Assembly (NCBI RefSeq): GCF_004379255.2 | Contig: NC_056033.1 | Location: 41,194,719-41,258,718, forward strand | DNA from: Salvia splendens | Lineage: Eukaryota > Streptophyta > Magnoliopsida > Lamiales > Lamiaceae | DNA length: 64,000 nt | Reading direction: 5' to 3' | Part shown: positions 37,128-49,400 of the stretch, piece after piece | How positions within the stretch are numbered: the stretch's first letter is position 1 | Layout of the letters: every line of letters starts with the position of its first letter | Program-made: the position numbers and the translations under genes | The notes under the pieces: generated by a model | Database searches by the model: none | What the model saw: only the letters and a program-made list of their open reading frames with translations | What the model was told of the DNA's origin: nothing

Positions 37128-40100
37128 ATGATGAAGAAGTTGGTGGAGAGATGGAGTGTGGTTTGGTTGTTCTTGTTGGTGGTGCATGTTTCTGCTAATA
37201 TGGAAAGTCTGTTTTCTTTCTTCTTTATTTGGTGTTTTCTTTTGGGTTTTGTCTGTTATATCTTGTTTCTACTTCATGTTTTGTCTGAATAGGTGATGCC
37301 TTGCAAAGCCTTAAGACAAGCTTACAAGATCCGAACAACGATCTCATAACCTGGGACTCGACCCATGTCAACCCGTGCACTTGGTTCCACGTCACCTGCA
37401 ACGATGACTTCATCGTGAACAGACTGTAAGAATCTGTTCCTACGTACTGCCCCTCGTCTCGTTGGTCTAATCTCTCTGCCTTCAGTGATCTAGGGAACTC
37501 TGCTTTGTCTGGTGAATTAGTCCCAGAGCTCGGCGTATTGAAGAATTTGAAGTACCTGTGAGCCTTGTTTTGTGTTTGCTTCGGCTCGTTTTCGTATCTT
37601 ATTTCCAACCGTTTTCGTATCTTATTTCCAACCAATGCATAATCTTGTGTGTTAGTGTAAAGATTCTTGATCATATTTTTACAGGGCGTTGTACAACAGC
37701 AACATCAGCGGGGCAGTTCCAGATGAACTCGGAGACCTAACTAATTTGGAGAGTCTGGACCTGTACATGAACAGTTTTACCGGTCCCATTCCTGAAACGT
37801 TGGGGCAGCTTTCCAAGCTGCGTTTCCTGTAAGTCTAGTCGAGGAAAAAGATTTCGGTTTCTATTAAAAAACGTCCTACGAACCTTACCGTTTGCTGATA
37901 TGTTCGTTGTAAGGACAGCCGGCTAAACAAAAACAACTTCACGGGCCCCATCCCTATGTCATTGACCAACCTCTCGTCTCTGCAAGTGTTGTGAGTGTCC
38001 CGAGTTCGTCTAAAATACTTGTTTTCTGTTTTTATCATTGCGAGTTCATGCAGGGATTTATCAAACAACCAGCTTTCGGGTGTGGTTCCGGATAATGGCT
38101 CGTTTTCATTGTTCACGCCAATTAGGTATTCCGATCACATATAGATGTGTGTTTGCAGTTTCGAAAATACCGTATAAGTGAGATTCAACATTTTACCTTT
38201 GTGCGTTTGCAGTTTCGAAAATAACTTGAAGTTGTGTGGCCCAGTCATTGGACAGCCATGCCCGGGATCGCCTCCGTTTTCTCCGCCCCCTCCGATTATT
38301 CCGCCATCCCGAGGTATTCCTAGTTTAACAATGCATCTTTTTTACATATGCTTTAATACGAAATTAAAAAAAGTAGGAGAAAGTTAAAGAAAAAGTAGTT
38401 TAAGTATTGTCAGTATATAGTGGGACCTACATCATTATTGGAGTAGTGTAATGTGTGGTGAAAACGTTTCTAAAATAACAAAATGAAACTATTTTTTTTT
38501 TGTGAAGAAGGGAGTACTAGATAGGCCTCGTAAGATTGAGTTGCTTTGTATAATCTACTTACGTTATGTAAATGCAGGAGGAAATAGTATGACGGGAGCC
38601 ATTGCTGGCGGAGTTGCGGCTGCCGCTGCTCTGCTATTAGCTGCACCGGCAATCGCCATTGCATGGCGGCGTCGGAGCAGAAAACCACAAGAATGTTACT
38701 TCGATGTACTAGGTCTGTCTCTGGTTTGATTCGAAAATGTTGACTCTGTGAATATGGAATAATCTTGTTGTTCCGCGTGCACTTATATGATTGCGTTGCA
38801 GCGGATGAGGATCCCGAAGTACATCTCGGACAGCTCAAGAGATTCTCTCTTCAAGAGCTGCAAGTCGCAACTGACAATTTCAGCAAGGAAAATCTTTTGG
38901 GGACAGGCGGCTTCGCAAAGGTGTATAAAGGAAGACTTCGCGATGGCTCGCTCGTTGCTATTAAAAGACTCAAGAATGGGAATACTTCCGGCGGAGAGCT
39001 CCAGTTTCAATCGGAGGTCAAGATGATAAGTTTGGCAATGCACCGGAATCTTCTTAGACTTTATGGCTTTTGTATGAGTCCGACAGAACGATTGCTCGTT
39101 TATCCGTATATGGAAAATGGGAGCGTTGCATCATGTTTACGAACAGGTTCTTTCTACCTGGAATTTTTTGTCGATTGGTAATACTTCGATTTTAAGAACC
39201 TAAACTCATCCATGTTTGTCCGTTGCAGATTGTCAAGTTAATGAGCCACCGAGGCCGCCGCTCGATTGGCAGACTAGGAAGCACATCGCTCTCGGTTCCG
39301 CCCGAGGCCTGTCATATTTGCATGAAAACTGCGAGCAAAAGATCATTCATCGCGACGTCAAGGCTGCAAACATCTTGCTAGACATGGATTTAGAGGCTGT
39401 TGTCGGAGATTTTGGTATGGCTAAACTTATGAATTATAAGGATACCCACGTGATAACTTCTGTTTGTGGTACCATGGGACACATCGCTCCAGAGTATCTA
39501 GCCACCGGGAAATCATCTGAGAAAACTGATGTTTACGGATATGGAATTATGCTTCTTGAGCTGATAACCGGACAGAAAGCTTTCGATCTGGCTCGCTATG
39601 CCAAGGACGATGATGCTTTGTTGCTAGATTGGGTAAGTAATCTTTTTTTTTTCATTTACGAGTTACAATGGATACATAGAAATGTTGCATTTTCATAAGC
39701 AAAATGAAACGAATATATAGATGCTATATGAGATGCTGAATGACTTGACCCATCTTAATTTTCAAGCCATATAAGATACTTGACGTTCCGTTTTGAAATT
39801 TCATCTATCTGTTTTACGTTTACGCACTGCCAAACGAGAATTCTTGAATCTTTACAACCACTAAGTAACGAACTCATCATTCAGGTCAAGGGACTTCTAA
39901 AAGAGAAGAAGTTCAAAATGATAGTCGATCCCAATATGCAAAGCAATTACATTGAATCAGAAGTCCAGCTGCTGATCAAAGTCTCTGTCCTATGCACGCA
40001 AAGCTCATCGATGGACCGGCCTAAGATGTCGGAAGTGGTGAGAATACTAGAAGGCGACGGGCTGGGCGATAAATGGGACAAATGGCTGAAGGCCGAGGCT

Positions 40101-40196
40101 CACCGGCAAGAGGTCGAATATGCTTCTCGCCTGACTTTCGATTGGGTCGATTCAACAACAAATTTAGACGCGGTCGAGCTGTCCGGTCCAAGGTGA
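37128..40196 (+). CDS. SERK: SERK/BAK1-type LRR receptor-like kinase, 622 aa, intact
   Basis: Eleven exons: 37128-37206, 37293-37425, 37486-37557, 37685-37828, 37919-37990, 38054-38125, 38213-38313, 38578-38712, 38802-39146, 39229-39632, 39885-40196 (1869 nt). This is the canonical SERK exon plan, with one LRR per 72-bp exon. Order: signal peptide ([20 protein letters not shown]), N-cap with CTWFHVTC, five LRRs, Pro-rich SPPFSPPPP hinge, transmembrane segment (about 231-254), kinase, and C-terminal tail ending VELSGPR. Catalytic residues are present: Lys324 (VAIK), HRD 425-427, DFG 445-447, APEY. Departures from the family: the Gly-rich loop reads GTGGFAK (third Gly is Ala) and the activation loop [13 protein letters not shown] (Thr to Ile and Arg to Cys at conserved sites). 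SERKs are plasma-membrane co-receptors in brassinosteroid, immune and developmental signalling. Start: first ATG in frame giving a clean signal peptide. Confidence 0.92.
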
Positions 40197-40642
40197 TCTA
40201 CATGTGTTATCAAATAATTGTACCGAAATTTATACTAGAAAAAGAGGAAGTGATCTTTCGTACAAGTGTTACAAATAATATTCAGAATCTTTTACTAGAC
40301 TTAATTTCTTTAAATCCATTTATTTTTACGAAAAAAAGGTGTGAATAATAATTCATGAAGATGTTTCTCTAGCGTCGGGGGTTTGAGTCACTGCAGTCGG
40401 GGGAGTAAATAGGGAATCATTGCTGTTCAATATCAAATAAGAAATACACCTTTGGAGAAATCGAGGTTAGGCTCAACTATCACAATAACCTCCAAACCCC
40501 AGGCTTCAGGATATATCGTCAAATATCTTTAAAAAAATGATGAAAATGGTGAAAAGAACTAGGTAATTTTCTTCAACAAGAGATGGTCAAAACCGTGCCC
40601 AAATCCCGGCATAATCCAAACTTCACTTTATAACTATGGTAC
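40197..40642. other. SERK 3' flank
   Basis: Probable 3' untranslated region and intergenic DNA, with no gene seen. It ends where the older LTR begins. Confidence 0.4.
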
Positions 40643-40833
40643 TGTTAAGGACCTAAATCCTTAATTCGTTCGAGCCGTGAAACAATCAAGAAACGAGTCC
40701 GTAGCAGTCGAGCTCCCAAGAGATTTGGGTCGGCGATGGCTGACGGAGGAGGGATGCTGAGCGCGAGAGAGATTCTCGTCGGCAGCGGATAGCGAGGTTT
40801 CTTGATAGACAATTCGATTGAGCCCAAAATTAT
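40643..40833 (-). mobile_element. Older LTR, distal part (split by nested insertion)
   Basis: Together with 45381-45567 it forms one LTR of about 373 bp on the minus strand, beginning TGATACGAGAC (45567) and ending GGTCCTTAACA (40643). The young LTR element interrupts it with a 5-bp duplication. Confidence 0.7.
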
Positions 40834-43800
40834 TGATGTGTAATTTTCGAGCTTTTATATCAATGAATTACTTACACACAAGCTTAAATAAATAGCTCTA
40901 AAATTACAACTTTCTGCAAGAGTACAGATGTAGTTGTAGTAAAAGAGTGTCGAACCACAGGGAGGCGTAGGTTATTTAATTAGAGAAAGATAAAAATAAA
41001 GAAAGGATAAAACAAACAAAGATAAATAAAATACAAAACTAGAAAATAGGATAAGAAGAAATCATTGCTCCTATATGTCTTGGGCATACGAATTGAGATA
41101 CTTCGATGGATTACTACGATCAAGACTATGCTTAAGAGGATTAAGTTTGTTTTACGCTCCCTATCCGCTGAACACTTCAAGAGAATTGTATACCTAGGAA
41201 AAGCTGAACACGTCTCCCAAGTTCTAGTCACTAACCTATCACTCCTGCTAGGTCGCGCAGTAAGCTTTAGTTTAGCTTCTATGATTGTCAAACACGATAA
41301 TTAGCTCATTTTAACTTAATGCCCACGCGGAAGCGCAGCAGACACTAAACCAAAAATATAGAAGAAAACTATCGATCCACTCGAGATTATCTCCCTGAAC
41401 AAGTATCAAATCTCGAGTTCCTTGCATATGAGTACGACCAAAATCTATGCTAAAGAGGCAATAGAATAATGGCTACAAAGTTCTACCTATCTAGACGTCT
41501 CAAGATTTGTAGAATAATTAAACAATTCATAAACAAGAATCACACGTAAATCAAACCATAATAATTATCTAAGTATCCAACAATTCACCCTACAACATAT
41601 TCGGAGCAACGAAGGAAATCTAGCCAAACATACTAAAATGAATTACACCAAAAGTACCGTGAACCGTGAACTCCGTGGTGTTCTCCAACTCTAGATGATG
41701 GATGATCTCCTCCGGGATGGAGTATGGATCCTCCCTTCCTCTTCTTCCTTCTCCTTATTTCTTCCTCAGCCGTCCTGCCTGTCTCGTCCTTCTCTTCTCC
41801 TTTTAATTCCCCCAACTCCACAGCAAAACTGACAAGAAAACTGCCCATTTGCGGTTGGGGGGCCAAACGCCCGACCGGGCGAATTAGAAACACAAAGTCG
41901 CCCGACCGGGCGAAGAAACTGGAATCACTACGCATTACGAAATCGCCCGACCGGGCGAAAATAGAGGAGCACATCGCCCGACCGGGCGAAAGACTCTGGA
42001 TGGCTCGCGGGGAAACGCCCGACCGGGCGAATAATGTCGTAAAGAATCGCCCGACCGGGCGAACTTTCTGGACTCCTCAAGTGAGCACTTCCGACGAACT
42101 TCCAGCTTCTAACATCCTAAACTACAGCAAAAGCACGATTTGATGAGTTATAGTTTACATAAAAATGTGTAGTCTAAGGGGAAAAATATAGGAAATATGT
42201 TTCGCATCAAATACCCCCAAACTTGAGTTCTTGCTCGCCCTCGAGCAAGATGAACTTTAAGCACAATAACTCAACAAATTCTAACCCACAAAAAGTTTTC
42301 ATCAGAAAGTATCAAGTAAGGACGTTAATGACAAAATCTAAACCCCCAACAATTCCAATCAGGATTTCCCACTCTCGAAAACCATCACTTATCAACCTAG
42401 AACTTCAAGTCAAGGTGCATTTCAAAGTAAGTCCAAACATGTGATCATACAACTCAAACCGTCATCATTGACTCGTCAAGCATTACTTATCACATAGACT
42501 CGCGGATTTCAAATCAAACTTCATTAACTCTACCAAGATATTTACAAAACATTCACAATGCATCAACGAAAAGGTCCAAGGTCTTATTTCAAGGTTGTAA
42601 TGGGGCTAGGGATGAGGTAGGATAAATATGGATAGTGAGCTCAAAAGCTACACATTTGAGTGCCAAATTCTTCCCCCCTACACTTCCTTCCAAAGATCAA
42701 ACAACAAAAATTTACAACCAAACTCTCACTCCCCCAAACTTGAGATCATTCTAGACAAGATTACATCTTACAACAAATAGAAGCTCTAACTTTATTTCAC
42801 AAACTTTTTTCTTCTTTCTTTTCTTTTTTTTTTTTTTTTTTTAGATAAGACCTCGACTTTTGCAAATTTGGAGGTCGTCTCTTTTTTTTTTTTTTCAAGA
42901 ACTTCATTCTTTTCACGTATGCATTACATCAAGTCTAAAAAGATGTCTACCCTTCTACAATTCACCACCCACACTCAACACTCAACCACCAAGCTCAAAC
43001 TAGTATTTAGCACCCAAATAGTAGCAAGGTCTTTCGATGAGACTAAAATGAGGCTTATTTAATTGGCTAAGTGATAGGCTAAGTGTTTACACAATAAATA
43101 GGAAATTAAGCTCAAAGTGGCTTCTAGGGGATCATGTGTAGGACTAGACATGTGATCATTTGGCCATGGAGTTCATCCTAGTGCCTTATCCTCCCAAATC
43201 GTTGACACAAATGAATACAAGCACGCAACTCGATAAAACAAATCAATCCAAAATAATTTCCACAAGACAAGCGATTTTCATACTCTCCTCAACTCAAGAA
43301 ATCGATTGTAATCACAACATGCTCTTTCAAATAAATTCATGCACGAATTCCATTCATCCTAAGCTTCAAAGATGAAGTAAAATCAAGCACGAATTCCCAA
43401 CCAGAAAGCCGAAGATATAGCATGCACCCGTCAATTACATGATTCACAACACTTTAGCATAAAATACACCCAATAAACGTGCATAATGCATAACAAATCA
43501 ATCACAACCCCCCCAAACTTGAATGCTTCATTGTCCTCAATGCAAGCAAAGAAGAACATAAAAAGTAAAGGGAAAGAATACTCCCCCAAACTTGGCATGA
43601 TATCCATAGTGCATTCGGGTGGGAGGGCGGGTGTATTTTCCTTTGTAGGTGTGCTTCCTCATAAGCTCGAATGTGAATCCTATCTCCATGTTGCTCCTAC
43701 AAAAAGAAAAATTAAAACAACAAAAAGAAAACAAAAATACTCAATTCATAAAAATACATCGAAGGAAAGAATTGAGCGAACAAAACCCTCGATTTATTAA

Positions 43801-45380
43801 GAGAAAAAAAAAAAAAAAAAAACTAAAAACTCATTGGGTTGCCTCCCAACTAGCGCCTTTGTTTAAAGTCGTTGGCTCGACTTAGCCTTCTAGCTACAAC
43901 TCTGAAACAAGAAAATAAAAAGTTAGAAAAACTATACAGAAATGAAAACAAAAAGAATCCTAAATTAAATAACCAGTTGCCTCCCCGGCAACGGCGCCAA
44001 AACTTGATGTGTAATTTTCGAGCTTTTATATCAATGAATTACTTACACACAAGCTTAAATAAATAGCTCTAAAATTACAACTTTCTGCAAGAGTACAGAT
44101 GTAGTTGTAGTAAAAGAGTGTCGAACCACAGGGAGGCGTAGGTTATTTAATTAGAGAAAGATAAAAATAAAGAAAGGATAAAACAAACAAAGATAAATAA
44201 AATACAAAACTAGAAAATAGGATAAGAAGAAATCATTGCTCCTATATGTCTTGGGCATACGAATTGGGATACTTCGATGGATTACTACGATCAAGACTAT
44301 GCTTAAGAGGATTAAGTTTGTTTTACGCTCCCTATCCGCTGAACACTTCAAGAGAATTGTATACCTAGGAAAAGCTGAACACGTCTCCCAAGTTCTAGTC
44401 ACTAACCTATCACTCCTGCTAGGTCGCGCAGTAAGCTTTAGTTTAGCTTCTATGATTGTCAAACACGATAATTAGCTCATTTTAACTTAATGCCCACGCG
44501 GAAGCGCAGCAGACACTAAACCAAAAATATAGAAGAAAACTATCGATCCACTCGAGATTATCTCCCTGAACAAGTATCAAATCTCGAGTTCCTTGCATAT
44601 GAGTACGACCAAAATCTATGCTAAAGAGGCAATAGAATAATGGCTACAAAGTTCTACCTATCTAGACGTCTCAAGATTTGTAGAATAATTAAACAATTCA
44701 TAAACAAGAATCACACGTAAATCAAACCATAATAATTATCTAAGTATCCAACAATTCACCCTACAACATATTCGGAGCAACGAAGGAAATCTAGCCAAAC
44801 ATACTAAAATGAATTACACCAAAAGTACCGTGAACCGTGAACTCCGTGGTGTTCTCCAACTCTAGATGATGGATGATCTCCTCCGGGATGGAGTATGGAT
44901 CCTCCCTTCCTCTTCTTCCTTCTCCTTATTTCTTCCTCAGCCGTCCTGCCTGTCTCGTCCTTCTCTTCTCCTTTTAATTCCCCCAACTCCACAGCAAAAC
45001 TGACAAGAAAACTGCCCATTTGCGGTTGGGGGGCCAAACGCCCGACCGGGCGAATTAGAAACACAAAGTCGCCCGACCGGGCGAAGAAACTGGAATCACT
45101 ACGCATTACGAAATCGCCCGACCGGGCGAAAATAGAGGAGCACATCGCCCGACCGGGCGAAAGACTCTGGATGGCTCGCGGGGAAACGCCCGACCGGGCG
45201 AATAATGTCGTAAAGAATCGCCCGACCGGGCGAACTTTCTGGACTCCTCAAGTGAGCACTTCCGACGAACTTCCAGCTTCTAACATCCTAAACTACAACA
45301 AAAGCACGATTTGATGAGTTATAGTTTACATAAAAATGTGTAGTCTAAGGGGAAAAATATAGGAAATATGTTTCGCATCA
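40834..45380 (-). mobile_element. Young non-autonomous LTR retrotransposon (LARD-like, Athila/Tat-type PBS)
   Basis: Two LTRs of exactly 1376 bp (40834-42209 and 44005-45380) start TGATGTGTAATTTTC and end CGCATCA. They differ at only about two positions I could find (near 41092/44263 and 42126/45297). ATTAT flanks both sides (40829-40833, 45381-45385). A primer binding site, TGGCGCCGTTGCCGGGG on the minus strand, abuts the right LTR, and a purine-rich tract (TTTGGGGGTATT) abuts the left one, so transcription is leftward. The 1795-bp interior has no gag or pol, only AT-rich DNA with CCCCCAAACTTGA motifs. Mobilisation would depend on a related autonomous gypsy element. Confidence 0.92.
41866..42063. 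repeat. Six near-palindromes TCGCCCGACCGGGCGA in the left LTR
   Basis: Six copies of CGCCCGACCGGGCGA (mostly preceded by T) occur at intervals of about 30-42 bp, each able to form a 7-bp stem with a 2-base loop. The spacers are unrelated. The right LTR has the same array at about 45037-45234. Confidence 0.95.
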
Positions 45381-45567
45381 ATTATATTTTCATAGATTTA
45401 TTGACTGAATAAAATGATAACATCCTCTCCTATTTATAATACTAGAATACTACTACCCTAACTTATTGAATAAGAAAATAAAGATATGGAAAAGATACTA
45501 TGAATCAAAAAGATAACTAAATAAAAGATATAGAAGATATGGGAAGATATGGCAATGTCTCGTATCA
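45381..45567 (-). mobile_element. Older LTR, proximal part
   Basis: Begins (minus strand) TGATACGAGAC right after a purine tract (GTGGGGGAG, about 45569-45577) and includes a TATAAATAGGAG promoter motif near 45433-45445. It continues at 40833 beyond the nested element. Confidence 0.7.
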
Positions 45568-46436
45568 ACTCCCCCACGGTTAAAATCCACCTTGTCCTCA
45601 AGGTGGGAACCACGAAGCAACGAAGAGTTGAAAGAAGAAGCTTTGACGATTTATCTCCTCCGGGATCAAATGTAAATGTGCACGGTCGCTGTATCCGAGC
45701 CAATGCAGATCCATTGTCATCAACTATCGAATCACATGTAAATTTCCTTTTATCAACATAAAGTGAATCCTTGGAAAATTTTCTCAACAATACACTTCCC
45801 AAGGCAAATCCAATTCTCACCACAATTCTTGTCATTGAGCATGAGATAGCAGCAGGCAACGGAGGTTGCTGCGGGATGGCATAATGGTCATAATTTTCCT
45901 CCTCATTGAAAGGCTCGTCCTCTATCTTGAGTCTCGCACGTGGTAGGCCTGGCAACTCTTTTAATTGGTCCCCGGGTGCAAGGTTTAAATCCAACGACCC
46001 GATTGCTTTGGGCTCAGCTCCAAGAGTCTTCCCACATAAGAGAGTTCTACCCACCTCATCTACTGGCTCCTTTGTTGTTGCTCTACTGTCATTGTCATCT
46101 GCGTGATCAACCTTCGAACATGTAATGGGCAGTCTGTTGTGATCCACTTCCTTATTACCACCCGTCTCCCCATACGACGTCAAATATGGCCTAATACCAG
46201 GCCCAGTGGTTCGTTTTCCTCCAGAAACAGCTGCCTCAACAGAATATAAGACGTGTCGGGAATCAGCGACTTCCGTTGTGTGCTGTCCTGATGGGTCCCA
46301 ACAAGAATATTGTCGCAGTGTTGGCGACGGCTGTTCATAAGGGGGCACACCATAGGGCTGTTCATGGGTCGCACTTCCCCATGATTGGCGCTGGTCGGGA
46401 GTGTCCCAACAAACTGATCTGACTAAGAAGTGCATT
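45568..46436 (-). mobile_element. Interior fragment of the older LTR element
   Basis: Minus-strand DNA ending in the LEDKVDFNRGG-like codons and purine tract that typically precede a 3' LTR in plant Ty3/gypsy elements. A frame of 325 codons spans it, but its composition and lack of any pol domain suggest it is mostly non-coding interior. No 5' LTR is present; it stops at the 3' end of the MnmE gene. Confidence 0.55.
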
Positions 46437-46495
46437 TGTAATGAAAGATGTGTCTCTTATACTCAATTTTCTTTTGAAAAAACAATTAACCTCGA

Positions 46496-49400
46496 CTATT
46501 TACCGATGCAGAATTTGCCGAAAATATTTGACAAAACTTCTTCTGAGATGTCTTCTCGGCTTATCTGTGCAAGAGCCATGGCTGCTTCTCTGAGATCAAT
46601 TGTCCAAAAATCGAGAGGGATCTCTTCCTCAATAGACGCCTGCAGCCTCACAAATGCCTCCCTTGCACGAACGAGCTGCTCACATTGCCTCTGATAATGA
46701 CCACAAAATTTAACATTTAATAAGGACTGTAGTTGTTCTTTATCTTCCATTTTTTCAAGAATCGATTCCAACTAATGTACAATGGTGTTGCAAACGAGGA
46801 TGAAACTGTTGATAAAAACCAACCTGATTTACTGTCCATTTCCGACCCCCAGCAGGGATCTTGTTCAGACCAACTAGCTCTACGACTGCAGATTCCAAGT
46901 CGGAGATCCCTTTACCAGTCACGACACAGGTGAAGACGTACTTGCTGAAAGATCTTGAGAGAGTGTCTACGCAACGCACAAGATGAAGCACAGTCGATTT
47001 TATTGACCACAAGAACCACTGGAGAAGTCGATGAAGTTGCGATCTGTATTTACGAGGGGAAAAGAAACAATAAGCATACGTGCAGCGTGAAAGAATGTTA
47101 GTCTATGTAAAATACTAATTCAAGAAACACTATCGACACACCAAATAGAGAGAGAGAGAGTTCTCGATACCTTATTGCTATGAATTCTCTCAAGAAGTCT
47201 GTCATCCTCGGAAGTCCACCCCTCAGCCGCACTTACTGTCATAACAATGACATCGGCACCCATAGCAACTGCTTCGGATCTCTCAACACCTTAAATAAAC
47301 AGAGTACAGAACAAATGAATACACCAGAGTGTCTAACGATATTAAATAATAGTAACACAGAAGGACATAAAACGCATGTAAATCTTCGTAATATGAGGGA
47401 TTCTTAACCAGGGAAACACAATGAACTCTTCAAGAATATACTGCTTAACTCAATATATTAGACTCATAAAGGAGTGAAAGAAAATTATACAAATCAAGCT
47501 GATAGGTAACATCACAACTGTTTTCACTCTGCAATATTGGTAACAATTGCTCGATCACTCTGCATGCTAAAATTTATGTACCGTTACATGATCAGGCATA
47601 GTAGAGAAACGACCATAAAGGGATAAAGTCTAGTGCATTCACAGTTTTCATCAATTTCTATCACTGAAAAGAAGAATAAGATTGAATGTAAAAAAAATAA
47701 GCCTCTGAATCATACCTTGCTCCAAGCATTACGAAGGCTCGATTTTCCAACATTAGGTCGGCCAACAATAGCAATCTGAACAAGATCAGTGAACAATGTC
47801 ATGTTATGATTATTGAGCAATTTCTTCGTGTGAAAATTAAAATTATCCGGGTTATTATATTCCATGTAATACCTGAACTCCCGACTGCAGAAGCTTGTCA
47901 TAATTGGCAGTTTCCAGAGCACCATCTACTTCTTGCAGCATCTTATGTATCCTATCGGTAACTAAGTTAATGTCAAGGGGTGTCATCTCGTCATCGAAAT
48001 CTAGACGGGCTTCAATCTCCGTAAGTAACTCAATGCATTGAGCTCTTAATGATTTGACCATGAAAGAGAAGCCTCCCTGTAACAGGATATGAAAATTCTT
48101 ATTAGAAATGAGCCACTTACCTCCCTGTAACAGGATATGCAAATTCATATTAGAAATGAGCCACTTACCCCTTAAAAGGGGTTATAAGGGGGAGGGTTAT
48201 CCACACTTATATAGAGGAGGGTAATCCACACTTATATAGAGGAGCTAGGATCATCACCAAGTCGATGGGGGAGGGTGGATACCAAGTCGGTGTGGGACAA
48301 GATTTAAAAGTTTTAACACGCCTCCTCACGTGTAGGCCGGAATGACACATCGGACTTCCACTTATATAGAGGAGCTAGGATACACTTATATAGAGGAGCT
48401 AGGATCATCACCAAGTCGATGTGGGATAAAATTTAAGAGTTTTAACACGCCCCCTCACGTGTGGGCCGGAATGACACATCGGACTTCCACTTATATAGAG
48501 GAGCTAGGGTCATCACCAAGTCGATGTGGGACAAGATTTAAGAGTTTTAACATGCCCCCTCACGTGTGGGCCGGAATGACACATCGGACTTCCATCATGT
48601 GGGTAGACAAGAGAAGATGTGGGAGGGTGACACATAGAGAAGATGTGGGAGGGTGACACATCGGAATTCCATCACGTGGGTAGACAAGAGAAGATGTGGG
48701 AGGGTTATCCACACTTATATAGAGGAGCTAGGATCGGATCATTACCAAGTCGATGTGAGACAAGATTTAAGAGTTTTAACACGCTCCTTCACGTGTAGGC
48801 CGGAATGACACATCGGACTTCCATCACGTGGATAGAGAAGAGAAGATGTGGGAGGGTTAACCACGCTTATATAGAGGAGCTAGGATCATCACCAAGTCGA
48901 TGTGGGACAAGATTTAAGAGTTTTAACACGCCCCCACACGTGTGAACCGGAATGACACATTGGACATCCATCACGTAGGTAGACAAGAGAAGAGATAAAA
49001 TCCATTATCGACTTGGGCCCGCTTTGATATCATATTAGAAATGAGTCACTAACCCCTTAAAAGGCCTTATAAGGTGGAGGGATATCCATACCTATATAGA
49101 AGAGCTAGGATCATCACCAAGTCGATGTGGGACAAGATTTAAGAGTTTTAACAATTCAAAGGTGTCAGATGTCAACCATGACTATTGACGAGCCTCTACT
49201 TAAAGGACGACGATCCAAAATCATTAGTTCAACCAAATTAACTAAAGAGATTCTATGAAATATGAAACGTTACCTGTAATCTGCTAATGCAGCATCTGCT
49301 GCAGCCATCGACTTGGATGTTACAAGTTTTCCCACATTCTCAGCTTGAGAAAGATCGAGACGGCCATTTAGAAAATCCCGTAGAGTGGATTCGCTTGAGA

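Larger units (their letters stand above)
35069..39929 (+). repeat. Duplicated block A (SERK relic tail plus SERK gene)
   Basis: From the last exon of the relic through the whole following gene, this block is nearly identical to 59384-63929, including intergenic DNA and the MITE. Exceptions are small indels and the stretch 38395-38780 (intron 7 part, exon 8 and intron 8), which is replaced in the other copy. Confidence 0.9.

Noticed and set aside
41866..42063. Regularly spaced palindromes as a CRISPR array
   Set aside because: They sit within a plant LTR, spacers are identical in both LTRs, and there is no cas context.
41065..42143. Frames in the LTRs (also repeated at 44236-45314)
   Set aside because: They lie in both LTRs, contain the palindrome array and have no domain.
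45458..46435. 325-codon minus-strand frame as a gene
   Set aside because: It spans a retroelement interior, purine tract and LTR and ends in AT-rich LTR sequence; chance openness is more likely.
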